Shown one piece after another: positions 1 through 13,520 of a stretch of DNA of 64,000 nt. The DNA is from Methylobacterium sp. J-048 (GTDB lineage Bacteria > Pseudomonadota > Alphaproteobacteria > Rhizobiales > Beijerinckiaceae). A program made the position numbers and the translations under genes. The stretch lies in contig NZ_JAKSYL010000056.1 of the NCBI RefSeq assembly GCF_022829515.1, forward strand, positions 1-64,000, given 5' to 3'. The notes below the pieces were generated by a model. It searched no databases and had not been told where the DNA came from. It saw only the letters and a list, made by a program, of their open reading frames with translations. The number at the start of each line of letters is the position of its first letter. The first letter of the stretch is position 1.

Positions 1-184
1 GCTGCGGCCGCAACGTCTTTGACCACAAGAAACAGACCGAATTGACCGGGTTTATGTCTGCCAATGATCGCCATGGCCGATCCCCATGCTTCGTGAGCTG
101 GATGTTAGCACTATGGTTATCGGGGACAAATACGGGCCGACCCGGTTTGCCTGACAGATCTCAACGAAGGCGCGGCACCGTGCG

Positions 185-1675
<1,491 letters not shown>

Positions 1676-1778
1676 GCGATCATCCGTTCCGTTCGGTTCC
1701 TGATCGTTGCGGCCCCGCGGGATCGCGCCCGCCGAGGCCGTATAAGACAGTTTTCCTAGTCCCTGTCAAGGGCCGGCA

Positions 1779-3578
<1,800 letters not shown>

Positions 3579-3630
3579 GCCGGGCTTATGGCAGTGCCGG
3601 GCGTCCGGTTCAAACGGCGCTCCCCGTCGT

Positions 3631-3870
3631 TCAGGCGATCGGGTTGGCCGGCCCGGTCGGCGGGCTGATCTCCGGCGGGCCGGGATCGTTCACCGGGATC
3701 TCCGGCGGCTGGATGCCCGGCGCCTCGGCCGGAGTGTTGCCAGGGATCTCCGGGCCAGGCGGCTGCGTCGGCGCCTGGGGCGGATCGTACGGCGTATCCG
3801 GCGCCGGAGTGGGCTGTTGCGGCGGGATTTCCGGCACTTGGCCCGGATCGGCGAGGGTGAAGTCCGGCAC
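3631..3870 (-). CDS. small proline-rich hypothetical protein
   Basis: A 79-residue protein in which Pro and Gly dominate from about residue 10 onward, with repeated PPxxP, PEIP and PGPEIP units; no membrane segment or Cys. I chose the GTG start at 3868-3870 because a strong GGAGG ribosome site lies about 6 bases upstream; the longer reading frame to 3921 has no such site. The protein would be disordered. No function is recognised. The opposite strand also has an open frame (glycine-rich), a composition effect, but the ribosome site supports the minus strand. Confidence 0.6.
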   Translation of the reverse strand: MPDFTLADPGQVPEIPPQQPTPAPDTPYDPPQAPTQPPGPEIPGNTPAEAPGIQPPEIPVNDPGPPEISPPTGPANPIA

Positions 3871-3950
3871 GGTTATCCTCCAGAAGGCCCGCGGTGCTGT
3901 CCCGCACCGTTCGGGCAGCAACGACAGCCCGCGGCCGGGGTTCCGGAGCG

Positions 3951-4265
3951 CTACTTCTTGGTGAGCAGGAGATTGCCTTCCTTGCTCGCCACCTTCTGGA
4001 TCTTTTCAGCGAACAGGGCGAGCAGGAACGGCAGCTTCACCTCCAGGCGGACGCTCTCGGCGCCGACATCGATCGTGCCGCCGATCTTCTGGGTCATGGC
4101 CGAGACGCCGAAATCGAGGCGGTCGCCGGTCCAGGCGAGCTGGTCGACCGTGACGCCGCTCTTGGCCAGGAACGCCCGCGCTTGATCGGTGCCGTGCTCG
4201 AGGCGCCGCTTGGCCTCGTCGCGGCCGAGGTCGTGCGGGATGTCGACGATCAGGGGTTTGGGCAT
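3951..4265 (-). CDS. polyhydroxyalkanoic acid system family protein
   Basis: A 104-residue protein beginning MPKPLIVDIPHDLGRDEAKRR, which matches the short PHA_gran_rgn family found with polyhydroxyalkanoate metabolism genes. The body has the expected pattern: a DIPHxLG opening, a middle DRLDFGV strand and a VRLEVKLP strand followed by a short Lys-rich tail. I chose the internal ATG at 4263-4265 because similarity starts there; the longer frame to 4298 adds 11 residues of low quality. No phaC or phasin gene is next to it here, so the link to PHA granules rests on the family only. Confidence 0.8.
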   Translation of the reverse strand: MPKPLIVDIPHDLGRDEAKRRLEHGTDQARAFLAKSGVTVDQLAWTGDRLDFGVSAMTQKIGGTIDVGAESVRLEVKLPFLLALFAEKIQKVASKEGNLLLTKK

Positions 4266-4384
4266 GGGTCGGCTGGATCCGGGCTGCTTTCGCAGCACAT
4301 GGGGCCTCCCGATGCTGCAGACAACGTCGGGAGGCCGGACGGCTTCAGGACTCGTTCGGCCAGGAAGCCGTCAGTCCCGGATGC

Positions 4385-4735
4385 TCAGTTCAGGACCTGA
4401 AGCGAGACGTAGCTCGTGCCGCCCATGCCGAGGGCACGGGCCGAGCCCCGCGAGAGATCGATGATCCGGCCGCGCACGAACGGGCCGCGGTCATTGATCC
4501 GCACCACCACCGAGCGGCCGGTCCGGCGGTTCTCGACGCGGACGCGGGTTCCGAACGGCAGGCTGCGATGGGCAGCGGTCAGTCCGTTGGGGTTGAAACG
4601 CTCGCCGTTCGCGGTGCGATGGCCGCTCCCGTACCAGGAGGCCGCGCCGCTCTGGGCAGCAGCCGGGAGGGTCGTTCCGACGATGGCAGACAGCATTCCA
4701 ACGGAGGCCACGAACTTACCGAAACCAGATGTCAT
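4385..4735 (-). CDS. RlpA-like septal ring lytic transglycosylase family protein
   Basis: A 116-residue secreted protein. Residues 1-27 form a signal peptide ending near AAAQS. The rest is a single double-psi beta-barrel: [18 protein letters not shown], the [16 protein letters not shown] strand, the RINDRGPF loop with its conserved Asp, and the [14 protein letters not shown] segment. These are the hallmarks of RlpA, a glycan-cleaving or septum-associated protein. It lacks the C-terminal SPOR domain of full-length RlpA, as many short alphaproteobacterial copies do, so septal targeting is not assured. Confidence 0.88.
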   Translation of the reverse strand: MTSGFGKFVASVGMLSAIVGTTLPAAAQSGAASWYGSGHRTANGERFNPNGLTAAHRSLPFGTRVRVENRRTGRSVVVRINDRGPFVRGRIIDLSRGSARALGMGGTSYVSLQVLN

Positions 4736-6499
<1,764 letters not shown>

Positions 6500-6525
6500 G
6501 CTGGTCCCCTCTCGGTCACGGGATC

Positions 6526-6619
6526 CCAAAGGGCTCAGCCCTTTGGCGGGTGCAGAGCGGAGCCCTGCGAACAGCTTGGGGCTTCGCCCCAATCCCCACC
6601 AAAGGGCTCGCCCTTTTGG
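6526..6619. terminator. cluster of three hairpins between convergent ccrM and mutY
   Basis: Three perfect short inverted repeats follow one another: 6526-6546 (9-bp stem, 3-base loop), 6576-6592 (7-bp stem TTGGGGC, TTC loop) and 6599-6619 (CCAAAGGGC stem). The first and third share the CCAAAGGGC arm. Lying between two convergent stop codons, the cluster probably ends transcription from both sides, though only short T runs follow. The shared arms suggest a repeat family rather than independent terminators. Confidence 0.6.
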
Positions 6620-6639
6620 GAACCCGGTTTCTTTTGAGA

Positions 6640-7998
6640 TTAACGCCGCCGCGCAGCGCCAGGCCGGCGCGGCGTCGACCGGGCGCGCACCGGGGCCGGG
6701 GGTGCCTCGGGCTCGCCATCCAAAAAATCGTCCGTGTCCGGCGGCGGCTCCGGCGCCGGTTTCGGCCGAGGCTTGGGCACCGCGCGCACGCTCGGCCGCG
6801 GCTCCGGATCCTCCATCGTGATCGGCGCCTCCATGGCCGCGAGCAGCGGCATCGGCGGCGGCTCCTTCTTCGGGCGGCCGCGCGGCTTCTTCTCGGGCTC
6901 CGGCTTCGGATCGAAGGCGTGGGCCAGCACCTTGCGCATCAGGCCGGGCAGCGGCTCGTCGTCCAGCGCCGCGCGCGGGGTGAAGCGCATACCTGGGGGC
7001 GTCGGGGTCGAGAGCGCGACCCGGGCCGAGAACACCGTCAGCTCCAGCGGGAAATGCGTGAAGCCGTGGCGGACGAGGCCCGGCAGGCGCTTCCAGCGGG
7101 CGTCGAGGGGGGCGTCCAGCAGGGCCGCGGCGACATCGTAATCCGGCTCCCAGGCGCTGCCGGGCGGCTCGGCCATGTTGCCGAGCAGCCCTTCGGGCGC
7201 GCGCGTCCGCAGCAGCACCGCCTCGTCGCCGCTGCGGATCGCCACGAAGGCCGCGCCTCGCCGGAGCGCCCCCTTGGCCAGCTTGATCTTGCGCGGGAAC
7301 GTGTCCTGCGTGCCGAGCGCCCGGGCTTGGCAGGGCAGCATCCACGGGCAGAGCGCGCAGGCGGGGCGCTTGGGCGTGCAGATCGTCGCGCCGAGATCCA
7401 TGAGCGCCTGCGCGAAGTCGCCTGGCCGGTCGTGCGGCACCAAGCTTTGCGTCAGCCGGCGGATCTCCGGGCGGCTGCCGGGCAGTGGCGCTTCCACGGC
7501 GTAGACCCGGCTCAGCACCCGCTCGACGTTGCCATCGACCGCGGCCTCCGCCCGCTCGAACGCGATCGCGGCGATCGCCCCGGCCGTGTAGGCCCCGATC
7601 CCCGGGAGCTTGCGCAGGCCCTCGGCCGTGTCGGGAAAGCGGCCCGCGGCCGCGACGGCCTTGGCGCAGGCGTGCAGGTTGCGCGCCCGGGAATAGTAGC
7701 CGAGCCCGGCCCAGGCCGACATCACCGCCTCCTCGGGAGCGGCGGCCAGGGCGTCGATATTGGGGAAGCGCGTGAGGAACCGCTCGAAATACGGCCGCAC
7801 CGCCGCGATCGTCGTCTGCTGCAGCATCACCTCCGAGAGCCAGACCCGGTAGGGATCGGGCACCTCACCGGCGAGCGCACGCCACGGCAGGACCCGGCGG
7901 TGCCGGTCGTACCAGGCGAGCAGGTCGTCGGCGTGGGGTCCGGGACCGGACCCGGAATCCGTGGCTGGGCAGGGCGGCATGGGCCAGGCTGCATACAA
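6640..7998 (-). CDS. mutY: A/G-specific adenine glycosylase MutY
   Basis: A 452-residue base-excision repair enzyme that removes adenine opposite 8-oxoguanine. Visible features: the VMLQQT active-site segment containing the catalytic Glu, the helix-hairpin-helix LPGIGAYTAGAIAAIAF, the catalytic Asp in AAVDGNVERVLSR, the [4Fe-4S] ligand set C-x6-C-x2-C-x5-C (CTPKRPACALCPWMLPC), and a NUDIX-like 8-oxoG recognition domain. After it comes an unusual tail of about 90 residues rich in Pro, Lys and Arg, making the protein some 90 residues longer than most MutY. It is divergent from the DUF721 gene, a common alphaproteobacterial neighbourhood. An ATG six codons in is an alternative start. Confidence 0.95.
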   Translation of the reverse strand: MYAAWPMPPCPATDSGSGPGPHADDLLAWYDRHRRVLPWRALAGEVPDPYRVWLSEVMLQQTTIAAVRPYFERFLTRFPNIDALAAAPEEAVMSAWAGLGYYSRARNLHACAKAVAAAGRFPDTAEGLRKLPGIGAYTAGAIAAIAFERAEAAVDGNVERVLSRVYAVEAPLPGSRPEIRRLTQSLVPHDRPGDFAQALMDLGATICTPKRPACALCPWMLPCQARALGTQDTFPRKIKLAKGALRRGAAFVAIRSGDEAVLLRTRAPEGLLGNMAEPPGSAWEPDYDVAAALLDAPLDARWKRLPGLVRHGFTHFPLELTVFSARVALSTPTPPGMRFTPRAALDDEPLPGLMRKVLAHAFDPKPEPEKKPRGRPKKEPPPMPLLAAMEAPITMEDPEPRPSVRAVPKPRPKPAPEPPPDTDDFLDGEPEAPPAPVRARSTPRRPGAARRR

Positions 7999-8109
7999 GG
8001 CGGGGCCGAACGATCATAGGGCCGAGAAACCCCAGGCTCGTGCTCCCTTCGTCAACGAAGCTGCGCTAACCTCGCGCGACTCATTAGGGATGGCGAGGCC
8101 CGAACCCCC

Positions 8110-8592
8110 ATGGCGCGCGTCAAACCGCTGGCCGAGCTGATCGAGAGCTGCATCGGGCCGGCCTTCGCGGCGCAGGGCTTCGCGTCGACCGATATCCTGG
8201 CCGCCTGGCCGGAAATCGTGGGCGAGCGGCTGGCACGCTACTGCCGTCCGTCGAAGCTCGAATGGCCGAAGCGCCGCCGCAAGGATGGTGACTCACCCGA
8301 ATCCGGGACGCTGGTGGTCCGGGTCGAGGGCGTCTTCGCCATCGAGCTCCAGCATCTCGCGCCGGTGGTGATCCAGCGCATCAACGCACATTACGGTTGG
8401 GCCTGCGTCTCCCGGATCGTGCTGCAGCAGGATCGGGTCGGCCGCGGCGGTCGGCCGGCGCCGCGCACCGGAATCGATCCGTCCCGGGCCGTCGAGGTGA
8501 AGCGCGCGGTGGCGGCGATCGACGATGACGGCCTGCGCGCCGCCCTGGATCGCCTCGGTATCGCGGCCGTGGCGACCCGGCCGGAGCGCTGA
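8110..8592 (+). CDS. DUF721 / DciA-like protein
   Basis: A 160-residue basic protein with the DUF721 core: an N-terminal helix (LAELIESCIGPAFAAQGF), the ILAAWPEIVGERLARYCRP signature and a LVVRVEG-FAIELQH strand pair leading to RINAHYG. DciA proteins of this family load or assist the replicative helicase DnaB in bacteria that lack DnaC. The C-terminal region is basic and probably flexible. It is divergent from mutY (about 110 bp apart) and 100 bp upstream of a DsbA-like gene, an order I recall from other alphaproteobacteria. The helicase role is from family knowledge. Confidence 0.8.
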   Translation: MARVKPLAELIESCIGPAFAAQGFASTDILAAWPEIVGERLARYCRPSKLEWPKRRRKDGDSPESGTLVVRVEGVFAIELQHLAPVVIQRINAHYGWACVSRIVLQQDRVGRGGRPAPRTGIDPSRAVEVKRAVAAIDDDGLRAALDRLGIAAVATRPER

Positions 8593-8692
8593 GCCGCAAG
8601 ATCCGGCGGCGATTCCGTCACCTTGCCAGGACAGTCACAGCCGCGTACCGAACCGCGACGCCAAGACCGAATAAATCCGGCGGAGCCTGCCC

Positions 8693-9337
8693 ATGACCAC
8701 GCGACGCGACGCTCTCAAGTTCACCGGCCTCGCGCTCGGCGCCGGCCTTGCCCTGCCCTACCTCGCCCGCTCGGCCTGGGCGCAGAACGCCGACCTGGCG
8801 GCGCTGATGCAGCCCGGCCCGCTCGGCGATGTCTGGCTCGGCCCGGCCGACGCCAAGTGTACGATCATCGAATACGCCTCGATGACCTGCTCGCACTGCG
8901 CCGCGTTCCACCGTACCACCTGGCCGGTGCTCAAGGAGCGCTACATCGATACCGGCAAGGTGCGCTTCACCCTGCGCGAATTCCCCCTCGACCCGCTGGC
9001 GACGGCGGCCTTCATGCTGGCGCGCTGCCAGGGCGACGCCAAATATTACCCGATCACCGACCTGCTGTTCGACCAGCAGCCGGCCTGGGCCTTCACCCAG
9101 AAGCCGGTCGACGCCCTGGAGCAGATGCTCCGGCAGGCCGGCTACACCAAGGACACCTTCGAGGCCTGCCTGAAGGACCAGAAGGTCTACGGCGCGGTCA
9201 ATTCCGTGAAGCAGCGCGGGCTGGACGTCCTGAAGGTGGATTCGACGCCGACCTTCTTCATCAACGGCGAGCGCTACACCGGCGAGATGACGATCGACGG
9301 CATGGAGAAGGTGATCAAGCCGATCCTGGGCGCTTGA
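8693..9337 (+). CDS. DsbA-family periplasmic thiol oxidoreductase
   Basis: A 214-residue thioredoxin-fold protein with a twin-arginine-like signal (TTRRDALKF, then a hydrophobic stretch to about residue 30, cut near AWAQN). The redox motif CSHC is at residues 66-69 within YASMTCSHCAAFH, and the cis-Pro loop is in DSTPTFFINGERY. It belongs to the DsbA/Com1-like group that oxidises or isomerises disulfides in exported proteins. The insert between the active site and cis-Pro is all-helical as expected. It follows the DUF721 gene in the same direction and may be cotranscribed. Confidence 0.9.
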   Translation: MTTRRDALKFTGLALGAGLALPYLARSAWAQNADLAALMQPGPLGDVWLGPADAKCTIIEYASMTCSHCAAFHRTTWPVLKERYIDTGKVRFTLREFPLDPLATAAFMLARCQGDAKYYPITDLLFDQQPAWAFTQKPVDALEQMLRQAGYTKDTFEACLKDQKVYGAVNSVKQRGLDVLKVDSTPTFFINGERYTGEMTIDGMEKVIKPILGA

Positions 9338-9437
9338 TCGGCGGTGCGGGGCGATGCGCGAAGCACCACGCCCCCGGGCCGCGCCAAGAACCCAAAACAT
9401 CATATCCGTCAAAGGTTTAATATGTATCGGCGTCGCC

Positions 9438-9466
9438 TTGACACTCAAGATAGGCGAAACTATGGT
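9438..9466 (+). promoter_or_regulatory. near-consensus sigma70-type promoter of the F0 ATP synthase operon
   Basis: TTGACA at 9438-9443 is a perfect -35 hexamer, followed after exactly 17 bases by TATGGT at 9461-9466 as the -10. It lies about 60 bases upstream of the atpI GTG start, in an intergenic region, and points along the operon. Such a strong housekeeping promoter suits a constitutive energy operon. Confidence 0.65.
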
Positions 9467-9527
9467 GCGCCCGCTTGATGGGGGCGTCCAGCCGGTTTCA
9501 GATCCTCCCGCCCTGTGAGTTTCAGCC

Positions 9528-9902
9528 GTGAGCGGCGACGATTCCAGGGATGGGAACGGGACCGAAGGAACGCCGACGGACAGCGAACTCTCCGCGAGGC
9601 TCAGACATCTCGAGACGCAGATCGAACGGAAGCGTCCGCAAGCCGCTCCCGATCCTTCTTCGCGGCCTCGGGGTACCGGGCCCTCCTCGCTTGGCCAAGC
9701 CATGACGATCTCCACGGAGTTCGTCGCGGGCGTGATCGCGGGGGGCATACTCGGCTGGATCGTCGATCATGTCTTCGGGACGAAACCCTGGGGCCTGATC
9801 GTCCTTCTGATGCTGGGGTTCGTGGTGGGGATCTACAACGTGATGCGGGTGTCAGGTTTTGCCGGCGCGCGTCCCGGACGAGGCGATCGGCAAGAGCCAT
9901 AA
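9528..9902 (+). CDS. atpI: AtpI, F0F1 ATP synthase assembly subunit I
   Basis: A 124-residue protein, first of the F0 operon. The N-terminal half is hydrophilic; residues from about 65 to 115 form two membrane spans joined by a loop containing DHVFGTKPWGL, as in the AtpI/Gap1-Ca2+ channel-like family. In other bacteria AtpI helps assemble the c-ring. The start is GTG at 9528 with no strong ribosome site. About 70 bases separate it from atpB. Confidence 0.85.
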   Translation: MSGDDSRDGNGTEGTPTDSELSARLRHLETQIERKRPQAAPDPSSRPRGTGPSSLGQAMTISTEFVAGVIAGGILGWIVDHVFGTKPWGLIVLLMLGFVVGIYNVMRVSGFAGARPGRGDRQEP

Positions 9903-9975
9903 GGCACGCCGTTCGATAGAGGTTTGAGGCGGCCGAGTTCATCGGCGCGCCGGATCAAGAGGGGCGGAAGCGAGA

Positions 9976-10731
9976 ATGGCGGTCACGATCGACCCGATCG
10001 AGCAGTTCGAGCTGAAGCCGCTCGTATCGCTGGGCCATATCGGCCATCAGCAACTCGCCTTCACACAATCCGCTCTGTACATGTTTGCCGCCGTCGGGGT
10101 GATCGCGCTGATCACCGTGGTGGCGACGGCCTCGCGCTCGGTGGTGCCGGGGCGGATGCAGTCTATGGCCGAGATCTTCTACGAATTCATCGCGGATACG
10201 CTTCACCAGGCCACCGGCGACGGCGGCAAGCGGTTCATGCCGCTGGTGTTCTCGCTGTTCATGTTCGTGCTGATCCTGAACCTGTTCGGCATGATCCCCT
10301 ACGCCTTCGCGGTGACCAGCCACCTGATCATCACCTTCGGCCTCGCCGCCCTGGTGATCTCGGTGGTGGTGATCTACGGCGTCATGAAGCACGGTACCCA
10401 CTTCTTCGGGCTGTTCGTGCCGTCGGGCGTGCCGAAGCCGCTCCTGGCGATCCTCGTGCCGATCGAGATCATCTCGTTCGTCTCGCGACCGATCAGCCTC
10501 TCTGTCCGTCTGTTCGCCAACGTGCTCGCCGGCCACATCGCGATGAAGATCTTCGCGTTCTTCGTGGTCCAGCTTCTTCTCGCGGGGGCCTGGAGCGTGC
10601 TATCGCCGCTTCCGCTGTTCCTGACGATCGCGCTGACCGCCCTCGAGTTCCTCGTTGCGGCGCTTCAGGCCTACGTCTTCGCGACGCTGACGGCGATCTA
10701 CCTCAACGACGCGCTTCATCCCGGCCACTAG
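9976..10731 (+). CDS. atpB: ATP synthase F0 subunit a
   Basis: A 251-residue integral membrane protein with five or six hydrophobic spans. The essential Arg for proton translocation is in [15 protein letters not shown], where the RLFxNxxAGH block is diagnostic; a second conserved segment, [24 protein letters not shown], closes the protein. It forms the proton half-channels against the c-ring in the inner membrane. The ATG is preceded by a purine-rich GAGGGGCGGAAGCGAGA sequence that can serve as ribosome site. Confidence 0.97.
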   Translation: MAVTIDPIEQFELKPLVSLGHIGHQQLAFTQSALYMFAAVGVIALITVVATASRSVVPGRMQSMAEIFYEFIADTLHQATGDGGKRFMPLVFSLFMFVLILNLFGMIPYAFAVTSHLIITFGLAALVISVVVIYGVMKHGTHFFGLFVPSGVPKPLLAILVPIEIISFVSRPISLSVRLFANVLAGHIAMKIFAFFVVQLLLAGAWSVLSPLPLFLTIALTALEFLVAALQAYVFATLTAIYLNDALHPGH

Positions 10732-10838
10732 GCGCACGCCCCGGCCGCTCAGCTTCACCCCGGCCTCCGCACTTGGCCGGCTCCACCCGCCGCGAACGTC
10801 ACCGCACGTTTCGATCTGAAGAGACCTCAGGAGTTATC

Positions 10839-11066
10839 ATGGATCCCGTCGCTGCGAAGTACATCGGCGCCGGCCTCGCCTGCCTTGGCATGGCGGGTGC
10901 GGGCATCGGCCTCGGCAACCTGTTCGGTCAGTTCCTTGCCGGCGCCCTTCGCAATCCCTCCGCGGCCGACGGCCAGCGCGCCACGCTGCTCCTGGGCTTC
11001 GCCCTGACCGAGGCGCTGGGCATCTTCTCGCTGCTCATCGCGCTGCTGCTGCTGTTCGCCGTCTGA
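10839..11066 (+). CDS. atpE: ATP synthase F0 subunit c
   Basis: A 75-residue hairpin of two membrane helices joined by the polar loop around RNPSAADGQ. The proton-binding carboxylate is Glu58 in [11 protein letters not shown]; sodium-type ligands are not apparent, so this is a proton ring. The glycine-rich first helix (AGAGIGLG) fits tight ring packing. I chose the ATG at 10839, preceded by CAGGAG about 6 bases upstream; the same frame runs open far upstream through atpB, but that part is a shadow. The 107-bp gap from atpB may support the higher translation that c subunits need. Confidence 0.97.
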   Translation: MDPVAAKYIGAGLACLGMAGAGIGLGNLFGQFLAGALRNPSAADGQRATLLLGFALTEALGIFSLLIALLLLFAV

Positions 11067-11215
11067 TCGACGCGCTCGGGGGCCGCGGATGACGCGGCCT
11101 CCACCGGGCTCTCACCGCCCGACCACCAGGTGGACGCTTCGCGAACGGGGCGTCCGCCTTCTTCCGTCACCGCGTCGGCGGCGACCCAAGCGAACGGTGT
11201 CAGTGTAGCGGTCTC

Positions 11216-11794
11216 ATGGCTCAGCCGAATCCCCTCACCACGCCGCCCCCGGGCGCCGACACGCAGGTCGTGCCCGGCCATGTCGAGCACACGGAAGCGC
11301 ATAGCGGCGCCTTCCCGCCCTTCGAGACCTCCGGGTTCCTGTCGCAGCTGATCTGGCTCGCGCTGGCCTTCGGTCTCCTCTACTACCTGATGGACAAGGT
11401 CGCGCTGCCGCGGATCCAGGCGATCCTGCATGCCCGCGCCGAGCGCCTGCGCGCCGACCTCGATCAGGCTCAGGCCATGAAGGCCGAGGCGGACGCCGCC
11501 GGCATCGCCTACGAGACCGCGCTGCGCGATGCCCAGGGCAAGGCCCGCGACATCGCCCAGACCACCCGGAACGAATTGGCTGGCGAGGCCGAGACCAAGC
11601 GCAAGGCGCTCGAGGCGGATCTGAACGCCAAGCTCTCCACCGCCGAGGCGACGATCCGGACCCGGACCGAGGCTGCGATGGGCAATGTCCGCAGCATCGC
11701 CGGCGAGGCCGCGACGGCGATCGTGGAGCGCCTGACGGGACAGGCGCCCGATCCGGCGACCCTGGACCGCGCCCTCGACGCCACCGCACACTAG
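11216..11794 (+). CDS. atpG: ATP synthase F0 subunit b'
   Basis: A 192-residue b-type stator subunit. An unusual N-terminal extension of about 40 residues precedes a single membrane span ([20 protein letters not shown]), then a long Ala/Glu/Lys/Arg-rich helix reaches to the C terminus, as needed for the peripheral stalk. Alphaproteobacteria carry two different b subunits; position before atpF and the sequence mark this one as b'. It is separated from atpE by about 150 bases and from atpF by 13. Confidence 0.92.
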   Translation: MAQPNPLTTPPPGADTQVVPGHVEHTEAHSGAFPPFETSGFLSQLIWLALAFGLLYYLMDKVALPRIQAILHARAERLRADLDQAQAMKAEADAAGIAYETALRDAQGKARDIAQTTRNELAGEAETKRKALEADLNAKLSTAEATIRTRTEAAMGNVRSIAGEAATAIVERLTGQAPDPATLDRALDATAH

Positions 11795-11807
11795 ACGGGA
11801 ACCCACG

Positions 11808-12296
11808 ATGCTGCTCGAAGCCGAATTCTGGGTCGCCGTCGCGTTCGTCATCTTCTTGGGCATCGCCTGGAAGGCCGGCGCCTTCTCGGCGATGACCAAG
11901 GGCCTCGACGGTCGCGCCAACCGCGTCCGTCACGAACTCGACGAGGCCAAGCGCCTGCGCGAGGAAGCTGCGACCGTGCTGGCCGACTACAAGCGCCGCC
12001 GCGCCGAGGCCGAGAAGGAAGCCGAGGCGATCATTGCCGGCGCCCGCGAGGAAGCCAAGCGCGCCGCCGAAGAGGGTCATCGCAAGCTCGACGACTTCCT
12101 GGCGCGCCGCACCAAGGCGACCGAGCTGAAGATTTCGCAGGCCGAAGCCCAAGCCGAAGCTCAAGTCCGGGCGACCGCTGCGGACGCTGCCGTCAAGGTT
12201 TCCGAGACCATCCTGCGCGAGCGGATGCAGGGCGACGCCGCACAAGGCCTGATCCGCGCCAGCCTCGGCGAGGTCCGGACCCGCCTGCGAGCCTGA
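11808..12296 (+). CDS. atpF: ATP synthase F0 subunit b
   Basis: A 162-residue stator subunit with a short N-terminal membrane span ([19 protein letters not shown]) and a long charged coiled-coil helix rich in Glu, Ala, Lys and Arg. It pairs with b' to anchor F1 to subunit a. It is the last gene of the operon and is followed within about 30 bases by a clear terminator. The F1 genes (atpHAGDC) are not in the window, the usual arrangement in this class. Confidence 0.95.
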   Translation: MLLEAEFWVAVAFVIFLGIAWKAGAFSAMTKGLDGRANRVRHELDEAKRLREEAATVLADYKRRRAEAEKEAEAIIAGAREEAKRAAEEGHRKLDDFLARRTKATELKISQAEAQAEAQVRATAADAAVKVSETILRERMQGDAAQGLIRASLGEVRTRLRA

Positions 12297-12327
12297 TTGT
12301 TTCGAACGCCACTCAACCTGCGAGAAG

Positions 12328-12347
12328 CCGCCTTCGGGCGGTTTTTT
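12328..12347 (+). terminator. rho-independent terminator of the atp F0 operon
   Basis: A CCGCC stem (12328-12332), TTCG tetraloop and GGCGG (12337-12341) are followed directly by six T residues, extended at the base by A-T pairs. It begins about 30 bases after the atpF stop codon. Confidence 0.92.
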
Positions 12348-12538
12348 CGTTTGAGCGACCTGTCGGTTATCCGCCGGGCCCGCCCGCGGTCTCAATGGAG
12401 ACTGACGAAGCAGAGCGATGGGAGTCTCGCGCCGTTCCTGTCCTGGGCGCATGCCGCGTAACCGGAATGCGACCCGGGACCCGGGACGAGACGGCGCGAC
12501 GCGCGTGATTGAGATCGGCACTCCCCGCAAGATGCCCG

Positions 12539-13414
12539 TCAGGCCAAGTGTTCGGCCAGCATAGCTCTGGCTTCCAAGATGACGGATGGCGCGTCGGGGC
12601 GCGATGGGACCAGGCAGAACTCGACCTCCGGCAGAGGCGGCAGCCGCGGGTTCCCAGTCAGCGGAACGGCGCCCTCGGGCACAGCGGACGCGTTGAGGCA
12701 GGCGATGCCCAGGCCCGCCGCGAGCGCCAGATGCAATCCGCCGATCCCGGAGGCCGAATGCCCGATCGCATACGGGACGGCATGGGCGTCGAGCGTCTTG
12801 ACGATGAAGCGTTGCAGCGAACAGGTATCGGGCAGGACGACGAGCGGAAGGATATCCGGCTCGGGCGCTCGGAAGGATCGATCGGCAACCCAGAGCAGGG
12901 GCTCGCGGCGCAATCGGATGTAATCTTCGCTGGCGTGAGTGCTGGATCGATCCCCAGTCAGCAGGGTCATGGAAAGCCCGATATCGAACGATCCTGCCGC
13001 GGCCTCTTCTTCAATCCGGGCGCTCTTCCGGATCGAGACATGCATGCGCAGCCGAGGAAACCGCTCGCGCAAGCGCCGGAGGATGACCGGCAAGGCTTGC
13101 GGCCGGAAATAATCCGTAATCGCTAGACGTAAGTCGCCGGCCAATCGAGCGCCCTGCATATCTCTGTAGGCGACGTCACTCAGGGCGAGCAACTCGCGTG
13201 CATGGGCGACGAGGCGCTTGCCCGCCGGCGTCAGGCTCGCGCCGGTCTTGCCGCGCACGAGCAGCGGGCGGCCACACATCTCTTCGAGCTTGCGGATCTG
13301 TTCGCTGATCGCCGATTGCGAGCGGCACAGGCGCGGAGCGGCCGATGACAGGCTGCCCGTCTCCGCGATCGTCACCAGAGTCTTAAGGCGATCAAGATCG
13401 AACAGCTGGGCCAT
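12539..13414 (-). CDS. LysR-family transcriptional regulator
   Basis: A 291-residue regulator. The N-terminal winged helix-turn-helix spans residues 5-64 (LDRLKTLVTIAETGSLSSAA, then a recognition helix in SQSAISEQIRKLEE), a linker helix follows, and residues 90-285 form the periplasmic-binding-protein-like effector domain. It is divergent from a tautomerase-like gene, the layout in which LysR proteins usually control the neighbour and themselves. A 25-bp inverted repeat sits two bases upstream of its start codon. The effector is unknown; the tautomerase neighbour hints at an aromatic or keto acid. Confidence 0.93.
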   Translation of the reverse strand: MAQLFDLDRLKTLVTIAETGSLSSAAPRLCRSQSAISEQIRKLEEMCGRPLLVRGKTGASLTPAGKRLVAHARELLALSDVAYRDMQGARLAGDLRLAITDYFRPQALPVILRRLRERFPRLRMHVSIRKSARIEEEAAAGSFDIGLSMTLLTGDRSSTHASEDYIRLRREPLLWVADRSFRAPEPDILPLVVLPDTCSLQRFIVKTLDAHAVPYAIGHSASGIGGLHLALAAGLGIACLNASAVPEGAVPLTGNPRLPPLPEVEFCLVPSRPDAPSVILEARAMLAEHLA

Positions 13415-13415
13415 T

Positions 13416-13440
13416 CATCCATCCGGTAAACCGATGGATG
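13416..13440. promoter_or_regulatory. inverted repeat at the LysR gene start, possible autoregulatory operator
   Basis: CATCCATC (13416-13423) and GATGGATG (13433-13440) are perfect inverse complements, and the intervening bases (CGGTAAACC) extend the symmetry with one bulged base. The repeat touches the start of the LysR gene and lies about 80 bases before the divergent tautomerase gene. Binding is inferred from position and symmetry. Confidence 0.55.
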
Positions 13441-13520
13441 ACATCGTATCTTCCTGCTTTTGTCGTCACAAGGAGCGCGGCATGCTGGCTTCGGCCGTAA
13501 CGTAACCGGTAGGAGCCGAG

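Noticed and set aside
1..184. possible gene fragment at the left edge
   Set aside because: No frame resembles a protein and the window edge prevents judgement; nothing is annotated.
3644..3964. glycine-rich plus-strand frame over the proline-rich small gene
   Set aside because: It is the complement of proline codons; the minus strand has a strong ribosome site and start.
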